This document shows positions 1-12,559 of a DNA stretch of 64,000 bases, piece after piece. Numbering within the stretch: the first letter of the stretch is position 1; each line of letters begins with the position of its first letter. Origin of the DNA: Sordaria brevicollis (Eukaryota; Ascomycota; Sordariomycetes; Sordariales; Sordariaceae). Where the stretch lies: contig JAUTDP010000001.1 of NCBI GenBank assembly GCA_033439795.1, forward strand, positions 496,001 through 560,000, given 5' to 3'. The position numbers and the translations under genes were made by a program. The notes beneath the pieces are model-generated. The model did not search any database, was not told where the DNA came from, and saw only the letters and a list, made by a program, of their open reading frames with translations.

Positions 1-99
1 AAAATATTTACTTATTATTAGGCTAATATATATTAACCGGTATTCTAATTATATAAATCCTATTACCCCTAACCGATTTAAAAAAGTTACGAACTTTAT

Positions 100-840
100 T
101 TTTATATTAGATAGCGATGAAAAGAAGTAGTATTTAATATAAATAGTATTATATCCAATTAAATTAACCTAATAAGAATAGAAATATTAAATTTAAAAAT
201 AAAAGAGGTTTATTAAAGGGTTGCGTTAACCTTCTTTAACGACTGAAAACGTTATATTATATATAGTAAATCTCTATATATAAATTCTAAAATATAGCCG
301 GCCTATATAAATTCCCTACGGTTTTTAAAAGTATAATATTAATAAAATAAGATTTAATAATAATAAAGATTCTCCGTCGAAGTATTATAAAAAGAAGGAT
401 AATAAAAGCGATAAAAGCGACGACGGTATTACCGGATCCGATAAAAACGATTCCGAATTGCAAAAATTTATTCGAATTATAATTAATTATATAATTCGTA
501 AATTACGCGCCCTTTTTATTATATTTAGAAAGAATTCTCCCGGAGGCTCTTTTAAAATTAAAGAGGGTATTATTCTTTTTAATTTCGTCCGCCCTCCCGA
601 AGTTAATATTTATAAATATAATATTAAAAAGGGTTATAGTATTTATTATTTAGGCGGATATGCGCCGTTTAATAAGGATAAATATCTATTTGTTTAATAA
701 TTCGGTAAAGCGGTAAATATATAAGTAATTTATAAATTCTTTAATAGCGATATATATAATAATAAAGAAATAATTTGGATATCCGAAGCTTCGGCGAAAT
801 ATATTTATAAGAATATTATAGTTTATTAGGCTAAATTTAA
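100..840 (+). pseudogene. Unrecognised degraded coding relic
   Basis: A plus-strand reading frame is fairly open from about 360 to 830, including an uninterrupted 79-codon stretch at 458-697 with a patterned, non-repetitive composition (aromatic and glycine residues near its end). Before and after it the frame carries only TAA/TAG stops, compatible with RIP of glutamine codons. I do not recognise the protein. It is probably a fragment of a transposon ORF truncated by the window edge, but short open frames in RIP DNA can also arise by chance. Confidence 0.25.
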
Positions 841-854
841 TTAAAATTAATAGG

Positions 855-1378
855 GGGCCCTTATAAATTCTAAATAATTTATTTTACTTTATTCGAAATA
901 TTTCTTTTATAATTAATTTATATAATTTAATGGAAAATAATAAAATTAGGTTAAATAAATCCCTTTATAAGTTCTAAGTAATTTTTTTTCTTTATTCGCG
1001 ATATTCGTTTTATAATTAACCTTTATAATTTAATAGAATATAATAGGATTAGGTTAAATAGGTCCCTCTTATAAATTCTAAATAATTTTCTTTCTTTATT
1101 TGCGATATTCGTTTTATAATTAACTTTTATAATTTAATAGAATATAATAGGATTAGGTTAAATAAGTCCCCCTTATAAATTCCAAGTAGTTTTCTTTCCT
1201 TATTCGAAATATTCGTTTTATAATTGACTTTTATAATTTAGTAGAATATAATAGGATTAAATTAAATAAGCCCCCCCTATAAATTCTAGGTGGTTTTTTT
1301 CTTTATTCGAGATATTCGTTTTATAATTGACCTTTATAGTTTAGTAGAATATAATAGGATTAGGTTAAATAAGGGCCG
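855..1378. repeat. 104-bp tandem repeat, about 5 copies
   Basis: The phrase ttata(a/g)attc followed by a T-rich run and a gatattcg-like block recurs at 861, 965, 1069, 1173 and 1277, an exact 104-bp period. Copies differ mostly by C/T and G/A transitions plus a few short homopolymer changes. The array ends near 1378, where the sequence becomes unrelated. It may be an internal or subterminal repeat of a larger transposon. Confidence 0.85.
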
Positions 1379-2138
1379 GGCATTATTAAGGGCTGTAGAG
1401 GTATTAAATATTTGGGATTTAGAGATTTTAATAGCCAATTATAAATATAATTTCCTGCCCAACGTTAATAAATCTATATAAACCTATAGTAATTATAATT
1501 GTATTCGGTATATAATAATGCTAAAATGCAATAGTAAAGTAATTATATCGTAGCGAATTATATTAATAAATTTCCACTTGTATTTAATTCTCAAGACGGA
1601 TATTAATAAAATAATATAACCGATATAGGGTTGGTTTACTTTACTTTACCGAATATAAGAACCTAATCGATTCGTTCGTTTAATAATTATATTTATAGCG
1701 ATATATAATTAAACTTCTATTCGAAACGCTAATCGGTATAAGGTAGATATTAAATTAAAAATTATATATATACAATTAGGGTAAATTATTTTACGGGTTT
1801 ATTATTAAGGATATATAATATTTTAATTAATAATTAATTATAGAATAGGAGAGGCGGTAAAGCGGACGAATTCTATTTGGTAAATTTGGTACCGGTATTA
1901 TAGATTAATAATTAAATATCGGATATATTTTAATTTAATATATTTATATACTTATATAGAATTTCCATTTAATATCCATTTTTAACGCCCTATATAACGT
2001 CCTACGTAAATATTATTATTTCGATAAAGAAAGTCCCTAATATATAATTTACTATTAAATTAATACGGAAAATATATTTTAAAAGGATAATTAATAATAT
2101 TAAAATATATAATAAAGTTTATAAATTATATAATCTAG

Positions 2139-2204
2139 CGGAAAATTTTAGAAATAAAATAAAATCGCTTCGCTTCCGATTTTATTTCTTAAAATTTCCC
2201 GCCT
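2139..2204. repeat. Imperfect palindrome (hairpin-forming)
   Basis: An arm beginning gcggaaaattttag and ending aaaatcg is followed, after a short cttcgcttc loop, by its near-perfect reverse complement ending tttcccgc. Arms are roughly 26 bp with a few mismatches. It sits just upstream of a ~200-bp duplication and could be a terminal or subterminal structure of a RIP-mutated element. Confidence 0.6.
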
Positions 2205-2239
2205 TCCTAATTTTAATTTATTCTTTATATTCTTTATTT

Positions 2240-2632
2240 ATTACTATTTTTTACGCCTTTAAGTACGATTTACAATTATTAATTATTATTATATTTTTTC
2301 GTATTTAATTATTAAAATATTTTATTTAGCCTTTTATATATTATATTAATAAATATTTTTAATCCTTATAACGTATTACGAACGGCCCTTAGGTCTTTAA
2401 TTTATTATTCGTTTTGCGGGTAGGTTTCGTTTTCTATTTTCTATTATTTACGCTTTTAAATATAATTTACGGATATTAATTTATTATTTTATATTATTAT
2501 TTAATTATTAAAATATTTTATTTAATTTTTTGCTAATTATATTACGGATATTTCGGTATTTTTAATATATTGCGAGCGACCCTTAAATTTTTAATTTATT
2601 ATTCGTATTGTAAATAGGCCTATAAAGCGGAA
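2240..2632. repeat. Tandem duplication with ~200-bp unit
   Basis: Two copies share matching blocks about 200 bp apart: attattaaaatattttattta near 2300 and 2507, and attattcgt(t/a)ttg followed by a tagg block near 2405 and 2605. Differences are largely transitions. No coding content is recognised. Confidence 0.6.
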
Positions 2633-2935
2633 TAATAAATATATTATTATAGAGAATATTTCTAAGGATAATAACGCGGATATTATTATCTTTAATATAT
2701 AAATATTTTATTATTTACATTTAATAAATTCGTTTAATTTATATTTCTAATAACCGAACGATTCTAATAATTATTAATCCTATAAAGATATTAAATTTAA
2801 TAGGGGTTGGAATTTAATTTGTAAAGATATTAAATTTAATGGTCGGGATAGTAAATTAGAGGCGTATTTTATTATTTAGCGACTATTTAAAAAGAGGAAG
2901 ATAGAAATAATATACGGTAATAAATTGCTTGTAAG

Positions 2936-2952
2936 TGGCGCCGGGATTCGAA
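2936..2952 (+). other. Possible LTR-retrotransposon primer binding site
   Basis: The motif tggcgccgggattcgaa begins with TGG and contains the complement of a T-loop and acceptor end, as expected for a site pairing with the 3' end of a tRNA that primes reverse transcription. This would place a plus-strand 5' LTR just upstream and element interior downstream. I could not find a matching 3' LTR, so the element may be truncated; alternatively this is a tRNA-derived fragment. The motif is unusually intact for its surroundings. Confidence 0.35.
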
Positions 2953-2999
2953 ATTTGTATCCTCCTCCGAATTATAATATATTAATTATTAACGAAAAG

Positions 3000-5900
3000 C
3001 GTTTTAAAAAGGGAAATAATTAGGCTAATAAAATAAATAATATTTAATTCGTTTTAATAATTATATTAACGCTTTAAGGATAGAGAAATCCATTCCCGCT
3101 TTTCGATAATTTAAATTATTTTCTTTTCTATTATAATATAAAAGGGGATTTACCCTTTAAGGTTTTTAGCGTTCGGATTTTTATTAAATACGTATAGGTC
3201 GTTTACGAAATTCGCTTTTTACGAATAAAACCCGGCTCCGATAAAGAGGTTTTGTATTATTTAATTTTAAAGCCTTTCGATTTTTAAATATTAAAAACGT
3301 ATAATTTTAATTAATTTTATTAATTTACCGTTTTGGTAATTCTATTTTCAATATTAAAACGGCCGTAAAATTATTATTTATAATTATAAATTTATTTCGA
3401 AGTTAAAGCGTTTAACCTCCTTTCTATTAATATACTATTTATATAATTAGCGTCGATTAAATTATACCCTATTATTTAAATTCTTCTACGAAAAAATTAG
3501 ATAAGATACGTAATTAATTATATACTAAATACTATATTATATATATTTAGGTTTTTATTATACGAAGCCTTTATTATTTAACCTTCGTTTATTAAATGGG
3601 TAATATAATTTAAAATTGAAATTAGCTATATAAATAGCGAAAAAGTAAAATAAAAGGAATTAATAATTTAATTTAATAATTATTTAAAGTACCCTATTGT
3701 AAAATTATTCGAGAAATTACTACCTAAGGAAGTTATAATATAAGGCGAAAAATAATTATATTTTAAATAAATATTTCGAACCCTCCCTTTTAATTAAGAA
3801 AAGTATATTCCGGTTTCTACTTTTAATAATTTAATTTTATAGGAATTACGATATTTACCGGATTAACGTAAAGGAAAAGGAAATAATACGGAAATAATAA
3901 ATATATTTTACTTTTTATTTACCCCTTTACTTTAATTTATATTAAATAATAAAAAAGGTAAATCCTCCTTTATAAATAAAATACCGCGCGTATATTAATA
4001 TTTATAATATAATATTTATACGTTATAGGGATACGTTATTAAAATCCGCTTACGAAATATAAATTTTAATTATATTAAGTAATATTAATTAAAAGATTTA
4101 TTATTTAGAGAGTACATAGCGTAATATATTAATTAATAATTAAAATAAATTAGAGCGCTAATTTAAATATATAGAGGCTAAAATTAATATTATAAGGGTA
4201 TTTATTTATTTTATTAATATATATTTCGAAATATTATATTTAAGGATTAATAAAAGTACCCTTATATATTACGCGGAGGCGCCTTATAATGTAGTATATA
4301 TTTTCGAAGTTAAATTAGACGTAGGAATTCCTATTATACGGGCGGAGGTTAAAACGGTCTTTAATTAATATATTAAATTAGGGGCGGGGATTTTAAAAAA
4401 GGGTAAAAAAATACCCAACCTTTTAAATATAATATAAAGTAATAATTAAAAAAATTGAAAGCGTATTTTTTATATTTATTATATTATTTCGATATTATTT
4501 AATTTATACGTTAATAAAGTATAAAGGATTTATTTTAAATCCTACGTTAATAGTGCGTAGCTTTTACGTAAATATAATATATATTGTATCTTTCCCTCGT
4601 TTAAATTCTTCGATAATTATTTATATTTTCCTCCCTTTTTATAATCTTTATACACTATAATAATAGCGTATATTAAAAACGAAGACTTCCGATTACTTTA
4701 ATTTTTATACGATGAATATATTTTTAAAATTAAAAAGTAAATAATATATATTTAATATTATTTATTTTATTTTAATAATTACGCTTTTAATTCTTTACGC
4801 CGTTGGCTTTATACTGCTTCTATATAGGCCGCAATTTAGGCAATTTTTACTCTCCCCTTAGAAGTTAATATCGAAACTATTAAATTTATTATTATATAAT
4901 ATATTTACGTCTAATTTTATAAATAACCCTCTACCCCTATTATTTTTAAAGATATATTAACCTTCGATTACGTAGTAGGTACGAAGTTAAATAAATAGAC
5001 TTATTATTAATAATCTAATATAAGTAGTAACGTTTATAAATTCCCTCCCGGCCTTAATATAAACGTATTCGAAACGGTCTTTTAAATAAATATTACGAAA
5101 GTATATAAATAAAAGGCGGGATTAATTACGGAATTATAAATTATAAAAGATTTATAAAAATAGGTTAAATATTTATATTACGCTATATATCGTTTTTTTA
5201 ATAGGATTTACGAGGTTATATATAATTATATTTACGTTTATCCTAAGGATTATTAAAATTTAAGCAAATTTAGCGTTTTGTAGTTAGAGTATTATAGTTT
5301 CCGGTAATTAATAGGCGGATAATAATATTATAATACTTTAAGAAATAAATAATAACGGATTTAATTTATTTATAGGCGATTATTAAATATATAATTTTAT
5401 TATTTTTATTTTCCGTTTAAATGAAATTTTACCTTTATTCCTATTTTAAAAAAATTAAAATTAATAAGGGGGATATACGAATTAAATGCGATTTAAAATT
5501 AATAGGGGGGGATATACGATAACCCCCCCTCTTTCCCCCCTATTAGTTTTAAATCTTTTTAGGTTTGTATTCTCCTAATATATATCCTCCTTATTAATTT
5601 TAAGTCGCGCTTAATTCGTATATCCTTTTATTAATTTTAAAATTATAACCCTTTTATTTTATTAATCCTTTATTTATTATTAAAGAGTTATATACAGATT
5701 TTTAATTAATTTATACGAATTATTATATTATATAATTTTAAAAGGGTAGGGTATAAATATAAAATTAACGCGGAATTACCCTATATTAAAAATACGCTAA
5801 ATTATATTTAGATCCTATCCTATAAGTATTTAAATATTATTAAAATCGTCGTCCGAAAGAATAATATTATTAAAATATATATAATCGCTTTTATTATTCT

Positions 5901-8362
5901 TAATAATTATATTTCCTAAATCTATTTCCGTTTATATAGTTAATTAATTAAGGTTGTAGATAATTATTTATTTATCTATTCGTAGAAATTGGATTTCCTT
6001 TGTATTAAAAGTATTAAATTTTAATTCTAATAATATTATTAGGCTATTTTACAAAATATTTAGTATATTAAATCCAACGTCGCTAAATAGCCTAAGCGTA
6101 ATATATTTTTAATGCGCCTACCTATTCTAGTATATAATATAAATATAATTAATAATATTTCTATTTATAAATAGGTTTATATATTTACTGGCCTTATACG
6201 TTCGTATATTATTTTTTAATCCCTTTCGAATTAATATAATATATAAATTAATTACGGAGAATCGTATAAATATAATACGAATATTATATATAGAATTTTT
6301 ATTAAATTTAATATCTTCGGTATATAAAATATTAATATATTTTAACGTTTAATTAATAGGCTTCTATTCGCTACCGGTTATAGAATAATATATTATATTA
6401 GAGTATAAGATAATATCTACAAGCGGTTCGTCCGTAACTTCGGGGCGAAGTAATTATATTAAATAGAGTATTTCGGGCTTATAATTATTAAATTTACTAT
6501 TATAAAATAAAATAAGAAGTAGGTTTATAATTTTGTAAAATATATTATAATCTTTTATAAATATAATTTCGCTAAATATTATAAAAATATAAATAATTTA
6601 TAAATATTAATATATATTACGGTAATTTATATTTATCTTCCCTAATAACGTTTTATATCCGGATTATATAATTAGGAAAAAGATATTATTATAAATAGAA
6701 TATAATTACTCTTTAATATAATCCCCTTCCGTATAGCGTAATACTTAATATATTGAAGATTTTATAAAATTAGATTCGGGTAAATAATTATATTAAATTA
6801 ATTTTATAATAAAGAAAGTTAGGATTTTTAAAGTAAATAAATCCTTTAATAAACGTCGATTATTATAGAATTTGGTCTTTTCCTTCTTTATCCGGGCGCT
6901 CTTCCCGAGGCCGTTAATATCCCGAATTATTAAGGGCTAGAAAATACGGAAGATTATATTAACGTAATTTATAAAAATATAAAAGAACGTAAAGATAGTA
7001 AAGATTTATTATTTATAATTGTAAGTATAATTAATTTCGAATTAATTAAGGATAATATAGCGGATAAAGGATATTATTTTCTAGTCGTTATATATTAAAA
7101 TAAATCGGTCCCTAAAATTATTTTCGTCGAATTTGAGGATATCGAAGAATAATTTATTATATAATCGATAAATATTGATAATTTTACTTTTATTCTTTAT
7201 AATTATAAATATTTATAATATATAATTTACGTTAATTTTAATTCGTTTAATAATTAGGAAGGTTAGGATACTCTATTTAGGTTATTACCTCTAGCCGCGG
7301 AATATAAAGGTTAGCCGCCTTTTAATAATATAATATACCGCTTTATAAAAGGATGGCGGAATAATATTAAAATAATTAAAGAATTATTTAATTTCGAATT
7401 TAATATATAAGCGCTATTAAACTAAAGTAAATAAGCTATAAACGTTAGGATTACCGATAAAGAAATATATAATAAGATTTTATATAACGTTTTACTACCC
7501 GATATTAAGCCTATTAATACAATCTATAAAATTAAAATTATTGTAAATAATAATTATATTAGGATTATAGCTAATAAATTTGAAATTGGCTTTAATAATA
7601 TTAGTATAAGAATAGGCATTAAGAAAATAAATAAGTATATACTATAAAAATCTCCGTAAATCGGTCAATCGTACCGAATATAATTTTATATAACGATATT
7701 ATACTAAAGCGAATTAATATATTATATATACGAATTTATATAAAACTACTTTTAAAATAAATATTAAATAATTATAGAATAAAGGTATTCTTTATAAGCG
7801 CGAACGAATTTATAATAATAAACGCTATAATAATAATTCTATTATAGACGTCCTATTATTTTTAGGGACTAAATTTCCACTAATATAATTTTTATAATAC
7901 GTATTATTGTATATATAGTATTATAAGTAAGGAAATTAAATTTAGCGCGTATTAGGCTACAATTTTATAAATATTACGGAGCTAAAACCGAATTTAAGTA
8001 ATATTTAAAATACTTTTAATAGTAAAGTTATAAAATATATTATTAATATTATTAAATAATTCGGTAGGAAATTATTAGAAGTTTAATTAACGTAAAAGTA
8101 TTTTAAATTCGGAATAGAAGGAAATTTTAAAGTACGTTTTAAATTATACGTAAAATTAATATATTATATAAGATAGAGTAGAATCTTTAAAGGAAAGGGG
8201 TTTAAAAGTATTAGAATTATTTTACTTTAAATATAAATAAATTCCGTAATTAATAAATATTTACTATATAAATAGATATCGAAGGGCGAAAATAAATAAA
8301 TTAAAACGTTTATTAAATTAGTATAAATTTAAATTATTTTAATATATAAATAAAAAGACGAA
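3000..8362. pseudogene. RIP-degraded repeat DNA, family not recognised
   Basis: This 5.3-kb stretch lies between the primer-site-like motif and the insertion point of the Gypsy element at 8,368. Several plus-strand frames are open for tens of codons (for example about 3,840-4,400 and 7,260-7,620) and are cut by TAA/TAG. No reverse transcriptase, integrase or DDE motif could be recognised by eye. It is probably the body of one or more older transposons into which the chromovirus inserted. Confidence 0.4.
5454..5646. repeat. Fold-back inverted repeat, ~66-bp arms
   Basis: The left arm (5454-5519, containing two ggatatacga-like blocks separated by aaaattaata) is matched in inverted orientation by the right arm (5581-5646, containing tatatcct and cgtatatcc blocks). 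The ~60-bp spacer contains a G-run/C-run pair that can also pair internally. The mismatches are mostly transitions. The result is a cruciform-capable structure inside RIP DNA. Confidence 0.7.
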
Positions 8363-8367
8363 ATATT
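8363..8367. repeat. Left target-site duplication of Gypsy element A
   Basis: ATATT lies directly left of the left LTR and GTATT (19512-19516) directly right of the right LTR. The single difference is G/A, as RIP would give. A 5-bp duplication is standard for Ty3/Gypsy integration. Confidence 0.7.
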
Positions 8368-8760
8368 TATTACGAAAGTAATAGTTATACTATCTACACC
8401 TTCTATTAGAATCGACCTAATCGAAGTCGACCGAATCGAATTCGATAATATCGGAATCGGTTTAGCCGAATTCGACCTTATCGAATTCGACGGGAAGGTC
8501 TACGTCGAAATTAATACTATCGGTCTCGATATAGTCAATATCGAACTTAATAATATCGAATTTAGCAATCATAATTTAGGATTCGTATTAATAAATAATT
8601 ACTAAATAAAAACTTCTAATTATATATAGATAATTAATTAACCTCCTCCTTAAAAGGACGAGGTAAATTATTTATATTTAATACTATATTTAGATTTAGA
8701 GGTCGGGCCGAACCTAATTACTAAAATTAAATATATATTAATTTATATTAATACGTAATA
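8368..8760. repeat. Left LTR of Gypsy element A (393 bp; 3' LTR of the minus-strand element)
   Basis: This 393-bp segment matches 19119-19511 at identical length. It begins TATTACG (from an original TG) and ends CGTAATA (from an original CA). The middle is rich in TCGA-type words. Differences between the two LTRs are nearly all C/T or G/A, in both directions, so each LTR took independent RIP hits. Confidence 0.9.
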
Positions 8761-8892
8761 TTTCCCCCGGTAAAGGGAAATAATTATTACGTCGAAATTT
8801 ATTTATTTTTTAATTAAATATATTTTATATTCAAAACGTTTTTAATATTATTAATAATTCCTTAATTTATTATAAACTCTTTCCTTTTAATT

Positions 8893-10925
8893 TATTACTC
8901 TTCTTTTTTATTTACTAATTTGCGAATTTAAGTAAAAAGGTTTCTAAATTTATTAGCGGCCGAAATAGGTTCTTTAATTTTACAATTATAACGATTAAAA
9001 ATTACTAAAACGGAATTGGTTATAGGCGTTTAAGTATTATTAAAAACCTTAGGACGGCCGTTATTATTAATAGGATTAATTAAGGTAATCGATTTCTTCG
9101 CCGATAAACGGCGGCGTTTAGCGGAATTACGACGTATAATAGTAATATCGATTCTAATTATACCAGTTTCGCGCAATTTAGGGGTTTATATATTTATATT
9201 AATAGCAATAATTAAAAACGAAACCAATAGGGTTAAATCCGTAATTTGAGGCGTAAATAGGAAATAGGAGGTTCTTAAGGAAATTAGGATTACTACGGCC
9301 TTATCCGCCCGAATCTTTTTTTTTTATATATTCCGCTTAACGGTAATTCGAATTATATAAACGATTATAAGGGAATTAGGGTCTAGTATTTTTATATTAG
9401 AATTATCGATTTTAACGTCGGTATCGAAATCCGCTTTTCCGCCGCGAAATTTATTTATTAAAAAGGCGAGGCTTTTATTCGAATTTTTAATATTTTTTAA
9501 TCCTTTTTTAATAATTTCGGAAATAGCGAAGAATAATTCTATAGGGATAATATATTTATTTATTTTATTAATTTTAATAATAAATTAAGAAAAGGCGTAT
9601 TAGTAGGAACTAAATTCGCTTTAAATCTTTTCGTATAAATCCGTTTTTAATTAGGCGAAATTATTACGTAGGATCCGGTCGAAGCGGAATTAATTTTTAA
9701 TAGCCTTTTATTCTTTATTATTATCGAATTCGGTTTCGTTAATATAAATAAAGTGAATTATATTAGTTTGGAATAAGGTTGAATTGACCTATTCTAATAA
9801 ATTAATATTATTATTCGAATAATAGTAAATAAGGAAATCGATATATATTAAGTAAATTCTTTCCTATTTATAATAGTCCTAAATATTTTTTATAATATAC
9901 GCGAGAATTATAAATTATCGATAAAAGTAATGAATTAAATTTATTTCCGAGAATGAAATATAATTTTTTAATGAATTTATAATATAAGATTCTATATTTT
10001 TATAAAATTCTTTAAAACTTTTACGTATATTATAGTAGAAGGTACGAATTAAATTAGGATATTTAATAGTAATTTTTTTAAATTTATTCCTTAAATAAAT
10101 AAATATAATAATACGAAAGGTTATATTATTACGAAGGCCGCTAAGGTTATTTTCGTTCTTAATAATATTGAAAGTGGAAGGGTCGAAGTCGTTTTTTAAA
10201 AAATTATTATTATAATCGTTTTCTTTTTCATTAATATTAGTAACGGCGGGTTCTTCCTTTAAAGTACGGCTATAAATAATTATAGTAAATATATCTTCGA
10301 AGAATTTTTAATAGAAAGTGGAGGTATCGTTACGTAGGACGTAATTAATTTTGGGTTTAGAATTATTAATATTCTTAAGGGTTATTATAGTGGCGAAATA
10401 ATTAAAATCGAGGTTATTATTAATATATTTTATATTAGCCCGAAGAATAACCGCGGTTTTAGCGAGCGCGGTTCTAATTATAATAAAGAAATTATTTTAA
10501 AGTAATTTAGTAGATTATATACGAATTCTTTAACGGGGTAGGCTTTTAATATTAATATAAATATTAATAATTTTATTATTTTAATTTTATTAAATATAAT
10601 TAATAGCTTTAAGAGTGAGGATATTATAATTAAGACCGATAAGGAAGGAGGGCGTTTAATATATTTTTTTGAACGGGGCTATATAAGCGTTAATAGCGAT
10701 AGCGGTATTAATAATAGCCGAGTATATATAGATTACAATTTCCTTCTTATCGAAATTAAAGAAGATATTAAATTTAAATTTAATTGGAGGAATACGAAAA
10801 CGGTTTTCGTACGCCGTAGATTTTATTAATTAATTATCGTTAGTAAGGAATTCCTTAGAATCGTTTAATAGAATAGGCTTATTATACCGATTAAAGTAGG
10901 TTAGTAAGAAGTTATTATATTGGTA
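8893..10925 (-). pseudogene. Unrecognised extra ORF of Gypsy element A, downstream of the chromodomain
   Basis: Read on the minus strand, one single frame runs from about 10,380 down to tandem TAA codons at 8,893 (about 495 codons), interrupted only by scattered TAA/TAG codons that could have been CAA/CAG. The open character continues upstream to about 10,925, though I did not follow the frame exactly there. The product would be hydrophilic with no obvious membrane segment. Its C-terminal third holds a basic cluster (NSAKRRR then SAKKS) resembling a nuclear localisation signal, and an NNGRPKV motif reminiscent of a weak AT-hook. I do not recognise a family. It lies in the position of env or a third ORF in other retroelements but shows no signal peptide, so I do not call it env. 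Confidence 0.6.
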
Positions 10926-11929
10926 TTAAAATATATATTATCCTTAAACCTATTATAGCGTTTAATAATATATTATTTTTAGTTTTTTAAATAATTTAAC
11001 GGGGTCGTTAATAATATAGGCTATTAAATAGGTAGTATTTTTAATAAGTATTTAAATAGCGAATTCCGGGTTTAAAATAACGATATATTCGAATTCGGTT
11101 TATTCGGAATAGCGAATTTCGATATTAACGATATAAATTTTCCGATTATTAATAAAATTAATTTTAATTATTAGGGTTTATATTTTAGTAAAGGCTTATT
11201 TAAAAATACGCCCATTGCTTTCGAGTATTTCCTTTTCCTATTTTTTAATATTATAATTTTATACGGCGATTATTTAAATAAGTTCGACCCAATTTTTATT
11301 AAGGGCTATAATAAATTTTCTTTTATATAGGGTAATATTAACGGAAGGTATATTAAGTATAATTATTAATACGAATATGAATTTTTATTTTTAATTTCTA
11401 TTTTATTAATTTCGATTATATCGGGTTCGATTATATTAATATAAACCGTTAATAAATATAAAGAGATTTTATATAAATATTATTAATCATAATTTGGTTA
11501 ATAATAATAAAGGGCGGATGGAAATTATTTAAGAGGGTTTAAGAGGGTTTAGTATTTAATATAAAAGCTCCTCTTTAAAAAGAGAAATATAATTAAAAGG
11601 AAAAGGAAAGGAAAAAGAAAAACGAAAAAACGTAGGCGCTAAAAGTGATTGTAAATAAAAGAAATTATAGACCGTAAGTTTAACGTTAATTAAATAATCG
11701 TATAAATAGGGTAGAATATTTGAAAGCCTTTTTACCGGCCGGTTATTACTAATTGTATCGGCTTTTTAAATTATATTAAAATAGATAATTATCCTTTATA
11801 TAAAATAAATTCGCCGGTTAGTTAATAAATTTATTATAATACGTCCTTTAGAGCATAGGATTTTTTTTACTTTAATTTATTCTAGTAGTACGTAATTTAA
11901 TTTAACCCTTTCCGCTTTTTAATTTATTA

Positions 11930-12125
11930 AATGAGCTTTTTTATACATTTTAATTATATTTTTAAAAGTTAATATTAATATTAAACGACGAATTTATTTA
12001 TTTGTAATATTATTTTTCCCTTTATATTTGGTTAAGTATTTTATAATTTTATTTTTCTTTTTATATACCCGAATATAACGATTTAAAATCTTTTTAATTA
12101 TAAAATCGGTTTGGTCGTTTAGTTC
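11930..12125 (-). pseudogene. Chromodomain at the C-terminus of element A integrase
   Basis: The minus strand shows KKILNRYIR, then KYLTKYKG, then downstream residues ending in MYKKAH. This is the arrangement of the chromodomain that chromovirus integrases carry at their C-terminus (VEKILDRR..., KYLVRWKGY..., W..., YE). Known role: it targets new insertions to H3K9-methylated heterochromatin, which fits the location. The expected tryptophan cannot be confirmed because the region is RIP-mutated. Confidence 0.7.
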
Positions 12126-12559
12126 GATATTTTTAATAGGGTTAACGTTACGTTTATAAAGGTTTTGGTTTTATACGGGCTTTTAGAAGTAAACGATTGA
12201 AATAATAGGATAAATTTTCGAATCCTTTAGGAAGTTGAATTTATAGGCGAAATAGCTTATATATTTAACGATTATATATAGCCTTAATCTTTTAATTAAT
12301 TATTTAAACTTTAATTTATTTAATAAATAATAACTTTTATTTAGTTTTAAGAATATTATATTGCCGATTTCGAATTTTAAAGGTTAATATTTAGCGTTGT
12401 ATTATACTTTCGACGTTATTTCTATTATATTAATAAATATTATAGCCTTTTATTATAATTTTTTATAAATTACGTCGAATTTTAATATATTATTAAATTT
12501 AATTTAATTTTGAAGCGATATAATATTTACGAACGAATAAGGTTTAAAGTTTATAATTA

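Noticed and set aside
855..1378. CRISPR array or centromeric satellite
   Set aside because: Units are contiguous without spacers, the host is a eukaryote, and five copies do not make a satellite array.
10640..10760. RNase H domain in the extra ORF of element A
   Set aside because: A short resemblance to the tyrosine-aspartate-glycine start of RNase H was considered, but the required residues cannot be derived from the observed codons by C-to-T or G-to-A changes.
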